A DNA stretch of 64,000 nucleotides from a virus, in IMG/VR virus record IMGVR_UViG_3300048580_000994, positions 18,430 through 82,429 of that record; one strand, 5' to 3'. Positions 55,898 through 62,952 of this stretch are shown in pieces. The translations under genes and the position numbers were made by a program. Position 1 is the stretch's first letter. Every line of letters begins with the position of its first letter. The notes below the pieces were generated by a model. That model made no database searches. It was not told the origin of the DNA and worked only from the letters and a program-made list of their open reading frames with translations.

Positions 55898-56038
55898 TTT
55901 TTGGTTAAAGAGAAAGACGACTAACCATCGACCCCACTGTGTAGGGGCAGACACTGCCAAGGATGTTATCTGTGGTGGATAATATCGCAAGGTGGGAAGC
56001 CAATATGGGAACCCTTAAAATTGAACACAGACCAAAAA
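55898..56038 (+). ncRNA. Structured RNA closed by a U/A-rich helix
   Basis: TTTTTGGT pairs with ACCAAAAA to close the unit. Inside are CCCC/GGGG near 55941 and GATGTTATC/GATAATATC near 55970. No ORF. Like the units at 957, 57862 and 58502. Confidence 0.5.
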
Positions 56039-56058
56039 TTATTAAATAGCGAGGAATA

Positions 56059-56493
56059 ATGACTGAAACTTTGCATTGTGTTATATATATGAGTTCTTCT
56101 TGGAATAAAATGAACAACGCCGAACTTGTTTCCCTTACAGAAAAAGCATCTATGAAAAATAAAATATTGGATGTTAGTGGTGTGTTACTTTATCATGATA
56201 TGCATTTTTTACAAGTCCTTGAAGGAAGTGAACCTTTATTAAATAAATTATATGAATTGATACAGAATGATAAACGTCATTATGGATTTATTACTTTGTA
56301 TGATGGGAAAATTAAAACAAGAAATTTCCAAAATTGGGGCATGGCATTGGTTAATGTGGATAATCTCAAAACAGAAAATGTAGAATTGTTCAAAACAATT
56401 GAAAATGCTACCCCTTGGGAAACCCCACAAACCACAATGAATTTTCGTGTTGATAATCTTATTAATGCATTCAAACAAGCTGTTGGATATTAA
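56059..56493 (+). CDS. BLUF blue-light photoreceptor
   Basis: 144 residues, a stand-alone BLUF domain. HCVIYMSS holds the flavin-contacting Tyr, MKNKILDVSGVLLY the Asn, and FLQVLEG the Gln that flips on illumination. RHYGF and RNFQNWGMAL complete the fold. It lacks an output domain, as do short BLUF proteins that regulate partners such as EAL or GGDEF enzymes. GAGG precedes the ATG. Confidence 0.92.
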   Translation: MTETLHCVIYMSSSWNKMNNAELVSLTEKASMKNKILDVSGVLLYHDMHFLQVLEGSEPLLNKLYELIQNDKRHYGFITLYDGKIKTRNFQNWGMALVNVDNLKTENVELFKTIENATPWETPQTTMNFRVDNLINAFKQAVGY

Positions 56494-56500
56494 TTTCTCC

Positions 56501-56528
56501 TTGACTTCCCCATAAATCCTGCTACAAT
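56501..56528 (+). promoter_or_regulatory. Sigma70-type promoter
   Basis: TTGACT, 16 bases with AAATCCTGC, TACAAT. Confidence 0.72.
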
Positions 56529-56557
56529 GGTCAAAGTTAAACAATTGGAGAAAAATC

Positions 56558-56743
56558 ATGGAAACTCTTATCACAGTTGTTCTGGTTGTCGCCACCCTTT
56601 ATGGTACCTTTATGACTTTTAGAATTGAATCTTATACTTTTTTTGGGTGGTGTATTTATAAACTCCCTGCCCTTACCCTTATGGTTGGTGGTGCCTTGGC
56701 TGTCCTGTATAAGTTCGGGTTCGTCCTTGTTGTCGCAATCTAA
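56558..56743 (+). CDS. Small membrane protein
   Basis: 61 residues with two membrane segments (ETLITVVLVVATLYGTFM and LTLMVGGALAVLYKFGF). GGAG upstream. Confidence 0.62.
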   Translation: METLITVVLVVATLYGTFMTFRIESYTFFGWCIYKLPALTLMVGGALAVLYKFGFVLVVAI

Positions 56744-56754
56744 GGAGAATTATT

Positions 56755-57099
56755 ATGGGAGTTTCCAAAACTGACTTGAACAATATTTGTGTCAAAGTGT
56801 ATGGAGAAAAGGTGGCTAATAATCTCTTTAATTCTCTTGCAGCCCCAAAAATTGTGGAAATGGTAATCGTTGAAGATTGGGATAAGAATATTCTCAATAC
56901 TGCAGAACGAACTGCCATTCGTTTGGTGTGGAAAGGATTGCAGGTTGCTGGTGCTTTTCATTTTGACCCAGATGATATTAAACGCAATTGTAATAATTGT
57001 GCCAATGTTACTAAAGATGGAAAGGATTGTTCTGTATTCAGTTCCCAAGGCACCTGTCATCTATCAATCCCAAATTTGTGGGTTGCTAAAACTTCTTGA
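56755..57099 (+). CDS. Protein with Cys-rich C-terminus
   Basis: 114 residues. CNNCANVTKDGKDCSVF and GTCHL form a likely metal site near the end. The N-terminal part is helical. Preceded by AAGGAG, in the same unit as the membrane protein. Confidence 0.6.
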   Translation: MGVSKTDLNNICVKVYGEKVANNLFNSLAAPKIVEMVIVEDWDKNILNTAERTAIRLVWKGLQVAGAFHFDPDDIKRNCNNCANVTKDGKDCSVFSSQGTCHLSIPNLWVAKTS

Positions 57100-57123
57100 C
57101 TTTTCAATAAATCCTGTTATACT
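57096..57123 (+). promoter_or_regulatory. Sigma70-type promoter
   Basis: TTGACT, 16 bases with AAATCCTGT, TATACT, then GGACAATTTAGGGAG. Confidence 0.82.
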
Positions 57124-57150
57124 GTAAGGACAATTTAGGGAGTTAACATT

Positions 57151-57339
57151 ATGGCATATATTAATATTCGTTCAGCAGAAACTGTTGATGGTGATATGAT
57201 TATGTTGGGAGTAGATGATACTACCCAAGTGTATGTTGTGACAAAATATGTTGGTGGGCATATGTTGGATGACCGCTATGACACCACAGATTTGGAATTC
57301 GCTAATAATTATTTTGAATCGCTATTGACTTCTCAATAA
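57151..57339 (+). CDS. Small protein of unknown function
   Basis: 62 residues, acidic beta-rich (DMIMLGVDDTTQVYVVTKYV). GGGAG upstream. Single-gene early unit. Confidence 0.58.
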   Translation: MAYINIRSAETVDGDMIMLGVDDTTQVYVVTKYVGGHMLDDRYDTTDLEFANNYFESLLTSQ

Positions 57340-57352
57340 ATCCTGCTATAAT
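57325..57352 (+). promoter_or_regulatory. Sigma70-type promoter
   Basis: TTGACT, 16 bases with AAATCCTGC, TATAAT. Confidence 0.82.
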
Positions 57353-57378
57353 GGTTGGGTAATTAGGGAGTAACCAAA

Positions 57379-57600
57379 ATGTCTTATGATCCTACCAAGA
57401 TTGAAGAATGGGTTGTGAGCAGCTCTGGCTTCTGGCACAAGGGTACAGTCAATACTACCAAATTTATTGTTCAGTTCACAGGGACTTGGGAGCAGGTCAA
57501 CTCCCGTATGTTGCAGATGCGTGAGATGGAAAAGCGTCATGCTCAGGAACGTGCTGAACTCGAAGCGAAACATCTTGAAGAGCGAAAGATGTTCTGGTAG
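57379..57600 (+). CDS. Small protein with C-terminal helix
   Basis: 73 residues. A beta-type start (EEWVVSSSGFWHKGTVN) and a charged C-terminal helix (REMEKRHAQERAELEAKH). GGGAG upstream. Confidence 0.6.
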   Translation: MSYDPTKIEEWVVSSSGFWHKGTVNTTKFIVQFTGTWEQVNSRMLQMREMEKRHAQERAELEAKHLEERKMFW

Positions 57601-57610
57601 TAATATCCTA

Positions 57611-57638
57611 TTGACTTTTCCATAAATCCTGCTATACT
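57611..57638 (+). promoter_or_regulatory. Sigma70-type promoter
   Basis: TTGACT, 16 bases with AAATCCTGC, TATACT. Confidence 0.82.
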
Positions 57639-57664
57639 ATAAGGACAATTTAGGGAGAATGAAA

Positions 57665-57844
57665 ATGTTTTACCATTTTGTTTGTGACGCTGAAGCCAAG
57701 GTGGATGAATTTGTCAAAGAAGGCAAGATCACTGAAGAAGCAGCCAATGAAATCAAAAAGATGTTTGATAACCTTACCGAATCATCTTATGAAAATGGTA
57801 TGGGTGATGCCATCCAATATGAACGCAGATATCAAGACGAATAA
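57665..57844 (+). CDS. Small acidic helical protein
   Basis: 59 residues from ATG 57665 (GGAG seven bases upstream, while ATG 57659 is too close). Contains KITEEAANEIKKMFDNL. Unknown. Confidence 0.58.
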   Translation: MFYHFVCDAEAKVDEFVKEGKITEEAANEIKKMFDNLTESSYENGMGDAIQYERRYQDE

Positions 57845-57861
57845 AAAATTTGGTATTGGGA

Positions 57862-57999
57862 TTTTTGTAGTAGTTCAAAGAACTCCAGTGGGATGTTTCT
57901 TACCGTGTGACCCAAAATATGAACATAATTGTTTTGGGCTAACTGTATACCTAATGATAAGGTGAATTGATCATTGGGCGAAAGTCGGGTCTACAAAAA
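57862..57999 (+). ncRNA. Structured RNA closed by a U/A-rich helix
   Basis: TTTTTGTAG pairs with CTACAAAAA. Inside, AGTTC/GAACT, CCCAAAA/TTTTGGG and ATGAT/ATCAT form hairpins. An overlapping frame exists but has no ribosome site. Confidence 0.5.
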
Positions 58000-58058
58000 C
58001 TTTTTAAAATAATTCTTGACTTTGATAAATATTAATATATTTTTGGGAGAAAATTATT

Positions 58059-58412
58059 ATGGCAGATGAAATTATCAATAATGCTAAAACTGCAATGGAA
58101 GAAATTGAACAAATTTTAATCAGTGAAGCCAAGGATATGTCTTCCCCAGCATCAAGAGAAGAAGTATATCGATCAATGGAGTTAATTGATGGGAAAATAG
58201 ATAAAATCAATAGTAAGTTAGATTCACAACAAAAACAACTTCTTAAAATTACCAGAACAGTTGAACAACATGATGAACAATTTAAAAAAATTGACCAACG
58301 CTTTGAACAAGTCGACCAGCGTTTTGAACAGATGATGGAACAATTTAGAATTCAAAATGAAAATATGACGTTGGTAAATTCTAAATTAAATACTTTGTTG
58401 GCTAAAAAATAA
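58059..58412 (+). CDS. Coiled-coil protein
   Basis: 117 residues, heptad-rich with a near-exact repeat (KKIDQRFEQ, VDQRFEQ). TGGGAG upstream. Looks like a trimeric or SNARE-like coiled coil. Could be a fibre, scaffold or membrane-tether part. Confidence 0.65.
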   Translation: MADEIINNAKTAMEEIEQILISEAKDMSSPASREEVYRSMELIDGKIDKINSKLDSQQKQLLKITRTVEQHDEQFKKIDQRFEQVDQRFEQMMEQFRIQNENMTLVNSKLNTLLAKK

Positions 58413-58438
58413 TTCTTGAAAAAATTTGAAAAAAACGT

Positions 58439-58467
58439 TTGACTTTGATAGCCAATCCTGATACACT
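58439..58467 (+). promoter_or_regulatory. Sigma70-type promoter
   Basis: TTGACT, about 17 bases with CAATCCTGA, TACACT, upstream of the clamped RNA. A similar one starts at 58654 before the tRNAs. Confidence 0.65.
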
Positions 58468-58501
58468 AATAAAGTAAAGAGTGAATGAAAGGTAAAGTGA
58501 A

Positions 58502-58622
58502 TTTTTGATATGTGTCCTTAGCGGGAGAGCGACGACCAGAGCGGAATGCCTATCGGTGTCTGGCAGTAGTTCGTAACACGTCCCCAAGAGTAAGATGGCA
58601 TGAGGGGCGTCCATATCAAAAA
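58502..58622 (+). ncRNA. Structured RNA closed by TTTTTGATATG helix
   Basis: TTTTTGATATG (58502-58512) pairs with CATATCAAAAA (58612-58622). Inside, CCAGA/TCTGG and ACGTCCCC/GGGGCGT form strong hairpins. It has its own promoter. Not a tRNA by any reading I could find. Confidence 0.55.
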
Positions 58623-58729
58623 CAATTTTGACTCAAAGTGACTAAATAATTCTTGACTTTGATGCAAAATACCTGTATAGTCGTTAAATAGTGAGGGAAA
58701 AGTAAAGGTAAGATAGATAAATAGTTAAT

Positions 58730-58803
58730 GCTCCTGTGTCCCAACTGGCAGAGGAATGCGACTTAAAATCGCAGTGTTATCGGTTCGAATCCGATCAGGA
58801 GCA
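58730..58803 (+). tRNA. tRNA with TAA anticodon (Leu codon), class I shape
   Basis: Acceptor GCTCCTG/CAGGAGC, anticodon stem TGCGA/TCGCA with loop CTTAAAA, and T-loop TTCGAAT. The variable loop is short, unlike normal Leu tRNAs. Confidence 0.85.
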
Positions 58804-58830
58804 CGAAATAAAAAGTATAAATAGAGTATT

Positions 58831-58902
58831 GCCTCTCTATCATAAAGGAAATGAACTCGTCTCATAAACGAGGCTATGCAGTGTCAGGATCTGCGGGAGG
58901 CA
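58831..58902 (+). tRNA. tRNA-Met(CAT), non-canonical T-loop
   Basis: Acceptor GCCTCTC/GGGAGGC and anticodon stem CTCGT/ACGAG with loop CTCATAA. The D-loop is AAAGGAA and the T-loop region TGTCAGGAT, a relative of the GG-type loops. Confidence 0.8.
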
Positions 58903-58976
58903 CTTAAATTAAATATTGACATAAAAGGAAAATAAAGGTATAGTTTTTATAGTGAAAAGATAAATAAATATAACAT

Positions 58977-59048
58977 GCTCTGGTAACTCAAAGGAAGAGT
59001 ACTCGTCTCATAAACGAGCTGTTGGGATGTCGGGATTCCCCCGGAGCA
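58977..59048 (+). tRNA. tRNA-Met(CAT), non-canonical T-loop
   Basis: Acceptor GCTCTGG/CCGGAGC and anticodon stem CTCGT/ACGAG with loop CTCATAA. D-loop AAAGGAA, T-loop region TGTCGGGAT. Sister of 58831. Confidence 0.8.
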
Positions 59049-59051
59049 CTG

Positions 59052-59084
59052 AAAAAAAGGAGGCTATATAGCCTCCTTTTTATT
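59052..59084 (+). terminator. Bidirectional terminator
   Basis: AAAAGGAGGC/GCCTCCTTTT between the tRNA and the convergent HNH gene. Confidence 0.85.
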
Positions 59085-60098
59085 TTTAGTTTCGATGCCT
59101 ATGTTTATTAAAAACATATTAAAACCTTTATATTCAACCCCGAACATTTCTTGGATTTTTTTAGGTGTTAAATTTTCTTTATGATATAATCTTGACAATT
59201 CATTGATTGCAGAAATTATGTTATTTTCTGTTTCATAAGGATTTCCCAACTCAAAATTAAACATTTTCGCCAATACTCTTGCTGACACCATATTTGGATT
59301 ATCCCATCCTGTTGCTGGTTTTAGTTTGGTGTTATAAATTTTTCCAGTTATAGATGAATATTTAATTGGGGTATAATCATATTTATTATTATCTGGTTTT
59401 GGTAACATAACAGGATCGATTTTAATGTTAAATAAATTTATATCAAAGTTGTCATTATATTTTTCATTCCATTGTATAATTCTGTTTTTTAATTCATCTA
59501 ATGTTATGTGCGATTCTGCTTGTTTTCTGCTATTATCAACATTCATTAAAAACTGACAATTTGCTGGATGTCCAATAATTGATGGGTGTATAAAATTATC
59601 AAACCCATTTTTTACAGAAAAAATGTGGTCTAATGTTGCTCCTTGGATATCAGGTGTTTTTGTGTCCCAAAAACCATATTTTAAATATAGTTCATACCCA
59701 TCAATTAAATGATATATATCTTTCATAAAAACGAAACGACATAATATCCTATAACTTTCATAATTAACCCGATAATCATCTGTTAATCCATTTGTCTTTA
59801 ATAGCGTTTCTCGTTGTTTCATTCTTGATTCTTTTGTTCTGTTTTCATTTGATTTTTTTGCAGCACAAGTCATCGAACAATATTTTTGTTTAGTTTCTCT
59901 GTCCTCATATTTGATGATTGTGTTGCATGTTGGGCATATTATTGGATTTTCATAATATAATTTTCTTGTTTTAATTGATTTATGTGTTTTAACACATTGG
60001 TCACAACAGTAAGATGTGAACCTTTTGTCCTTTGGTATAAAATCTTTTCCACAATCTGGATTTTGGCATTTAAATGTTTCTTTAATTTTTGTAGCCAT
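59064..60098 (-). CDS. HNH homing endonuclease
   Basis: 344 residues from ATG 60098 (GGAGG eight bases upstream). N-terminal zinc pairs (CQNPDCG, CCDQC; CPTC, CSMTC), the HNH core (LDHIFSVKNGF, HPANCQFLMN, then Asn) and a C-terminal ATGWDNP region shared with 10685. It is the second gene of an operon with a small coiled-coil protein, an arrangement not seen for the other endonucleases. Confidence 0.88.
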   Translation of the reverse strand: MATKIKETFKCQNPDCGKDFIPKDKRFTSYCCDQCVKTHKSIKTRKLYYENPIICPTCNTIIKYEDRETKQKYCSMTCAAKKSNENRTKESRMKQRETLLKTNGLTDDYRVNYESYRILCRFVFMKDIYHLIDGYELYLKYGFWDTKTPDIQGATLDHIFSVKNGFDNFIHPSIIGHPANCQFLMNVDNSRKQAESHITLDELKNRIIQWNEKYNDNFDINLFNIKIDPVMLPKPDNNKYDYTPIKYSSITGKIYNTKLKPATGWDNPNMVSARVLAKMFNFELGNPYETENNIISAINELSRLYHKENLTPKKIQEMFGVEYKGFNMFLINIGIETKNKKEAI

Positions 60099-60100
60099 AA

Positions 60101-60277
60101 TCATATCCTCCCCATATCTTTTTCCAAAAGTTCTTCGATCATAAGTGACTCATACCAAATCGAGGCAATCCTATCATAATCATCTTTTCTTCTTCTCAAT
60201 TCCAACGTTACTTTTTTAGTTTCTGCCTTTTGTTCTTCCAATAGATTTTTAATCATATCCTTATTTAAATTTGACAT
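60101..60277 (-). CDS. Small coiled-coil protein upstream of an HNH gene
   Basis: 58 residues from ATG 60277 (GGAGG upstream). Charged helix (NLLEEQKAETKKVTLELRRR). The stop overlaps the endonuclease start region. Confidence 0.6.
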   Translation of the reverse strand: MSNLNKDMIKNLLEEQKAETKKVTLELRRRKDDYDRIASIWYESLMIEELLEKDMGRI

Positions 60278-60392
60278 AATACTGTCCTCCATAATATAAA
60301 TATTGTTGTATAAGAAAGAAAAAGTGGATACCTCCATTTTCACTGATTAATAATGTTAGAGCATTATTAATCTCTTTCTTATATATCTATTT
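60278..60392 (-). promoter_or_regulatory. Divergent leader element (three-way junction)
   Basis: On the minus strand GATAAATA is followed by AAGAAAGA, hairpin ATTAATAATG/CATTATTAAT, AGTG...ATGGAGGTAT...CACT, then TCTTTCTT closing the structure. Same plan as the seven leader copies (closing stem, variable hairpin, GGAG-bearing loop) with different sequence. Confidence 0.55.
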
Positions 60393-60433
60393 ATCACTTT
60401 ACCCAAAAAAGTGGCTCAAATAGATGAAAAAAT

Positions 60434-60670
60434 TCATTTTTTTGATTTATATTTTTCCTTATTTTTGATGCTGATTTCTTCTTTATGGGTTTCATAATAT
60501 TTTTTCTTATATTCTTTTAATTTATCAGTGACATAATTAGCATTGACAACTCTTTGACATTGCACACAATTTCCATTTCCGGTATATCGGTCTGATATAT
60601 GTCCTTTTGGGCAAGGCTTTCCTGTATTATACTGTGAAAGCCCCAACGCTTTAGCTTCTCTCCTTTTCAT
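60434..60670 (-). CDS. Zinc-ribbon protein, possible HNH fragment
   Basis: 78 residues. GKPCPKGHISDRYTGNG then CVQC is the zinc ribbon often found in front of HNH endonucleases, followed by a Lys-rich tail. No nuclease core, so either a DNA-binding remnant or a small regulator. Overlaps the previous gene. Confidence 0.65.
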   Translation of the reverse strand: MKRREAKALGLSQYNTGKPCPKGHISDRYTGNGNCVQCQRVVNANYVTDKLKEYKKKYYETHKEEISIKNKEKYKSKK

Positions 60671-61365
60671 CCTCTTCCTCCAAATTTCAACATAAAAATC
60701 ATTTTATCGTTTGGTTTAACGATGCAACGATTTTCGTCTAACTGAATTTTATGTTTTTCGATCCAATTTTCTATTTCTTTAGTTTTATCTTCGTCATTTA
60801 TGAACCAACCTTCTCTTATTATATGACTATCTCTATCAAATTTGGTTATTGCTGGTTCGAATAATTTATGAACATCTCCATTTTTGGTCCATACAATGAC
60901 TTCTAAATCACCGTTTTCGTACCAAGATGCATATGCTGGTTCGTTTTCTCTGTGTATCTCACCATTTTTATACCATGTTGCAGTGTGTACATCGCCGTTA
61001 TCATAACAGTCAATTGATGCTGGTTCGTCATTTTCTCTGTGAAGTCTACCATTTATATACCATAATTCTTTTTTTAACTGTCCATCTTGGCAATACTCCA
61101 ACCTTGCTGGGCCATTTTCTCTATGTAGAACATCATTTAGATACCAACTTTCTGATGCTTTTTTGCCATCATCATTGTAGAATATCATTGCAGGACCATC
61201 TTCTCTGTGGCGGCGTCCATCAATAAACCATTGTTCATACTTCCCGTTGGTGTGTTGGTCCCAACATTGATGGGCTGGACCATCTTCCCTGTGTAGAACA
61301 TCATTTAGAAACCATTCTTCGGATGCTTTTTTGCCATTTGGAAAATATATTATTTCTGGGTTCAT
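60667..61365 (-). CDS. HRExGPA-repeat protein with FMLKFG tail
   Basis: 232 residues. About six repeats of ~22 residues (WYLNDVLHRENGPA type), the last part ending KPNDKMIFMLKFGGRG. Larger paralogue of 27471. Likely a beta-repeat rod of the MORN-like kind. Binding partner unknown. Confidence 0.7.
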   Translation of the reverse strand: MNPEIIYFPNGKKASEEWFLNDVLHREDGPAHQCWDQHTNGKYEQWFIDGRRHREDGPAMIFYNDDGKKASESWYLNDVLHRENGPARLEYCQDGQLKKELWYINGRLHRENDEPASIDCYDNGDVHTATWYKNGEIHRENEPAYASWYENGDLEVIVWTKNGDVHKLFEPAITKFDRDSHIIREGWFINDEDKTKEIENWIEKHKIQLDENRCIVKPNDKMIFMLKFGGRG

Positions 61366-61367
61366 AA

Positions 61368-61583
61368 TTAATCCTTTTTATATAATTTATCCCATTTTGT
61401 GACTGACTTTAGGAATGTTGATGCTTCAATGGATGATGGTGGTAATCCTTTTCGTCTTTTGATACTATGTTGTATAATTGATTCTAAAGATAAATGTGGT
61501 GGTTCATACAATGGGTGGTTTATTGGAAGTTCGTCTTCTTTAGTTTTTCCAAATACCCCTTTTAACCATGTTATAATATTCAT
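61368..61583 (-). CDS. Small protein of unknown function
   Basis: 71 residues from ATG 61583 (GAGG upstream). Hydrophobic start (NIITWLKGVFG) and a basic middle. First gene of a three-gene minus-strand operon. Confidence 0.58.
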   Translation of the reverse strand: MNIITWLKGVFGKTKEDELPINHPLYEPPHLSLESIIQHSIKRRKGLPPSSIEASTFLKSVTKWDKLYKKD

Positions 61584-61655
61584 CTCATTCACCTCAAATT
61601 AAAACTCCATTAATAGTATATAGGATATTTACCCATTGATGCAATAAAAAATCTC

Positions 61656-61684
61656 TTGACAAAATTTGAAAACGTGGTATTATC
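61656..61684 (+). promoter_or_regulatory. Sigma70-type promoter
   Basis: TTGACA, 17 bases, TATTAT. Confidence 0.65.
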
Positions 61685-61710
61685 TATATATCAACTTTGG
61701 GGAAAACATC

Positions 61711-62163
61711 ATGAAGATCGAACTCAAGGGTTTCAAGTATGCTGCTTTTGCCAGTGACGAAACTCATTGTTATGAAGCGACTGTTTATGTGAATGGTAAG
61801 AAGGCATTTTATGCTTCCAATGAGGGTCGTGGTGGTCCTGATTTTTATCGTCCTATTGACAAGGGCTTGTATGAACAGGCTGTTGCGTATGTGAAGAGTC
61901 TCCCTCCCCATTCAGATAAGTATGGTGACATGGAAATGGACATGGAACTGTTCATTGGTGATTTGGTTGATGAAAAGTTGGCTGAGAAGGAAGTGAAGAA
62001 GCTATTGCGAAAGACTGTTATGGTTGATGGTGGGAAGCTTTACACTTTGAAGGCACCTTATTCTGCGGCACTTGAGGCTCAGATTATGAAGAAGTATCCC
62101 ACTGCGACTGTTCTGAATGCGATTCCTTTTGATGAAGCTGTGAAGGTATTTCTTTCGCTTTAA
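61711..62163 (+). CDS. Protein of unknown function
   Basis: 150 residues from ATG 61711. KIELKGFKYAAFASDETHCY and YVNGKKAFYASNEGRGGPDF suggest a compact alpha/beta domain seen in other phage and bacterial hypothetical proteins. Single-gene unit with terminator. Confidence 0.65.
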   Translation: MKIELKGFKYAAFASDETHCYEATVYVNGKKAFYASNEGRGGPDFYRPIDKGLYEQAVAYVKSLPPHSDKYGDMEMDMELFIGDLVDEKLAEKEVKKLLRKTVMVDGGKLYTLKAPYSAALEAQIMKKYPTATVLNAIPFDEAVKVFLSL

Positions 62164-62181
62164 AGAAAAAATTGTTCAATG

Positions 62182-62213
62182 AAAGCACCATGAGAAATCG
62201 TGGTGCTTTTTTG
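62182..62213 (+). terminator. Terminator
   Basis: AAAGCACCA/TGGTGCTTT plus T-run. Related stem to the repeated terminators near 20-22 kb. Confidence 0.85.
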
Positions 62214-62255
62214 TTTTTGTGCTAAATAGTATTGCAACAATTTAGGAAATTTAGA

Positions 62256-62903
62256 ATGAGATTATATGAATTAGACAAGATGAAATTCAATCATGCCAAA
62301 GAATTTCTTCAAGACATTGATCAAGGGCGTGGACGAATAAAGGAATTTATATCTGAATATCCTTGGTTGGTTGAACATTGTCGCAAGAAGGCTATAGAAG
62401 AATTGGGGAATGAAATTTCTGTTTATCGTGGGGTAACGTTATACAAGCCATTGCGAAAAGAAGCCATTGTTAGTACCACTTTGGATTGGCAAGTTGCGTA
62501 TGGGATTATAGATAGCAGTCCTGGTGTAATTTTTAGTCACAATGAAACGATAGTGACGAAGAAGGCGTTGTTGCGTTATAAAATTAGTCCAAATGATATA
62601 ATGATATGGATTGATGCTGCGTTACCATTTGTCAAGGCTGCGATTGGGAAGCGTGAAAATTATAGGATTGAGAATCGTTATTCTGAATTGGTTCGTATTA
62701 GGAGTGTTTTAGAATTTTTGGATAAGAATCCTGAGCGTGAAATTATAGCGAATGTCGGGCAACTATCTCCAAGGGTTTTGGAATTTGAGTCTCATATGGA
62801 TGGAAGGACGAAGATGGCAATGTTCAGGGAATTCATGGATGGAAAGAAGTCCAAAGAATTGACACCTGAAATGGAGATAGAGTTTCGGAATTTTCTTGAA
62901 TGA
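62256..62903 (+). CDS. Mono-ADP-ribosyltransferase-like protein
   Basis: 215 residues from ATG 62256 (TAGGA upstream). VYRGVTLYKPL holds the NAD-binding Arg, AIVSTTLDW the Ser-Thr motif, and PEREIIANVG the E-x-E that selects Arg targets, the R-S-E signature of ADP-ribosyltransferases such as T4 Alt and ModA. N-terminus MRLYELDKM joins it to the MRLYEL group. T4 Alt is packaged and injected, and the same is likely here. Confidence 0.78.
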   Translation: MRLYELDKMKFNHAKEFLQDIDQGRGRIKEFISEYPWLVEHCRKKAIEELGNEISVYRGVTLYKPLRKEAIVSTTLDWQVAYGIIDSSPGVIFSHNETIVTKKALLRYKISPNDIMIWIDAALPFVKAAIGKRENYRIENRYSELVRIRSVLEFLDKNPEREIIANVGQLSPRVLEFESHMDGRTKMAMFREFMDGKKSKELTPEMEIEFRNFLE

Positions 62904-62952
62904 AATTGAATTTGTGGTATTATGAATTATCAATTTTAGAAAGGAGATTATC

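Noticed and set aside
57819-57965. Open frame encoding MNADIKTNKKFGIG and a Cys-containing tail.
   Set aside because: No ribosome-binding site, overlap with the upstream gene, and the same DNA forms a closed helical RNA unit.
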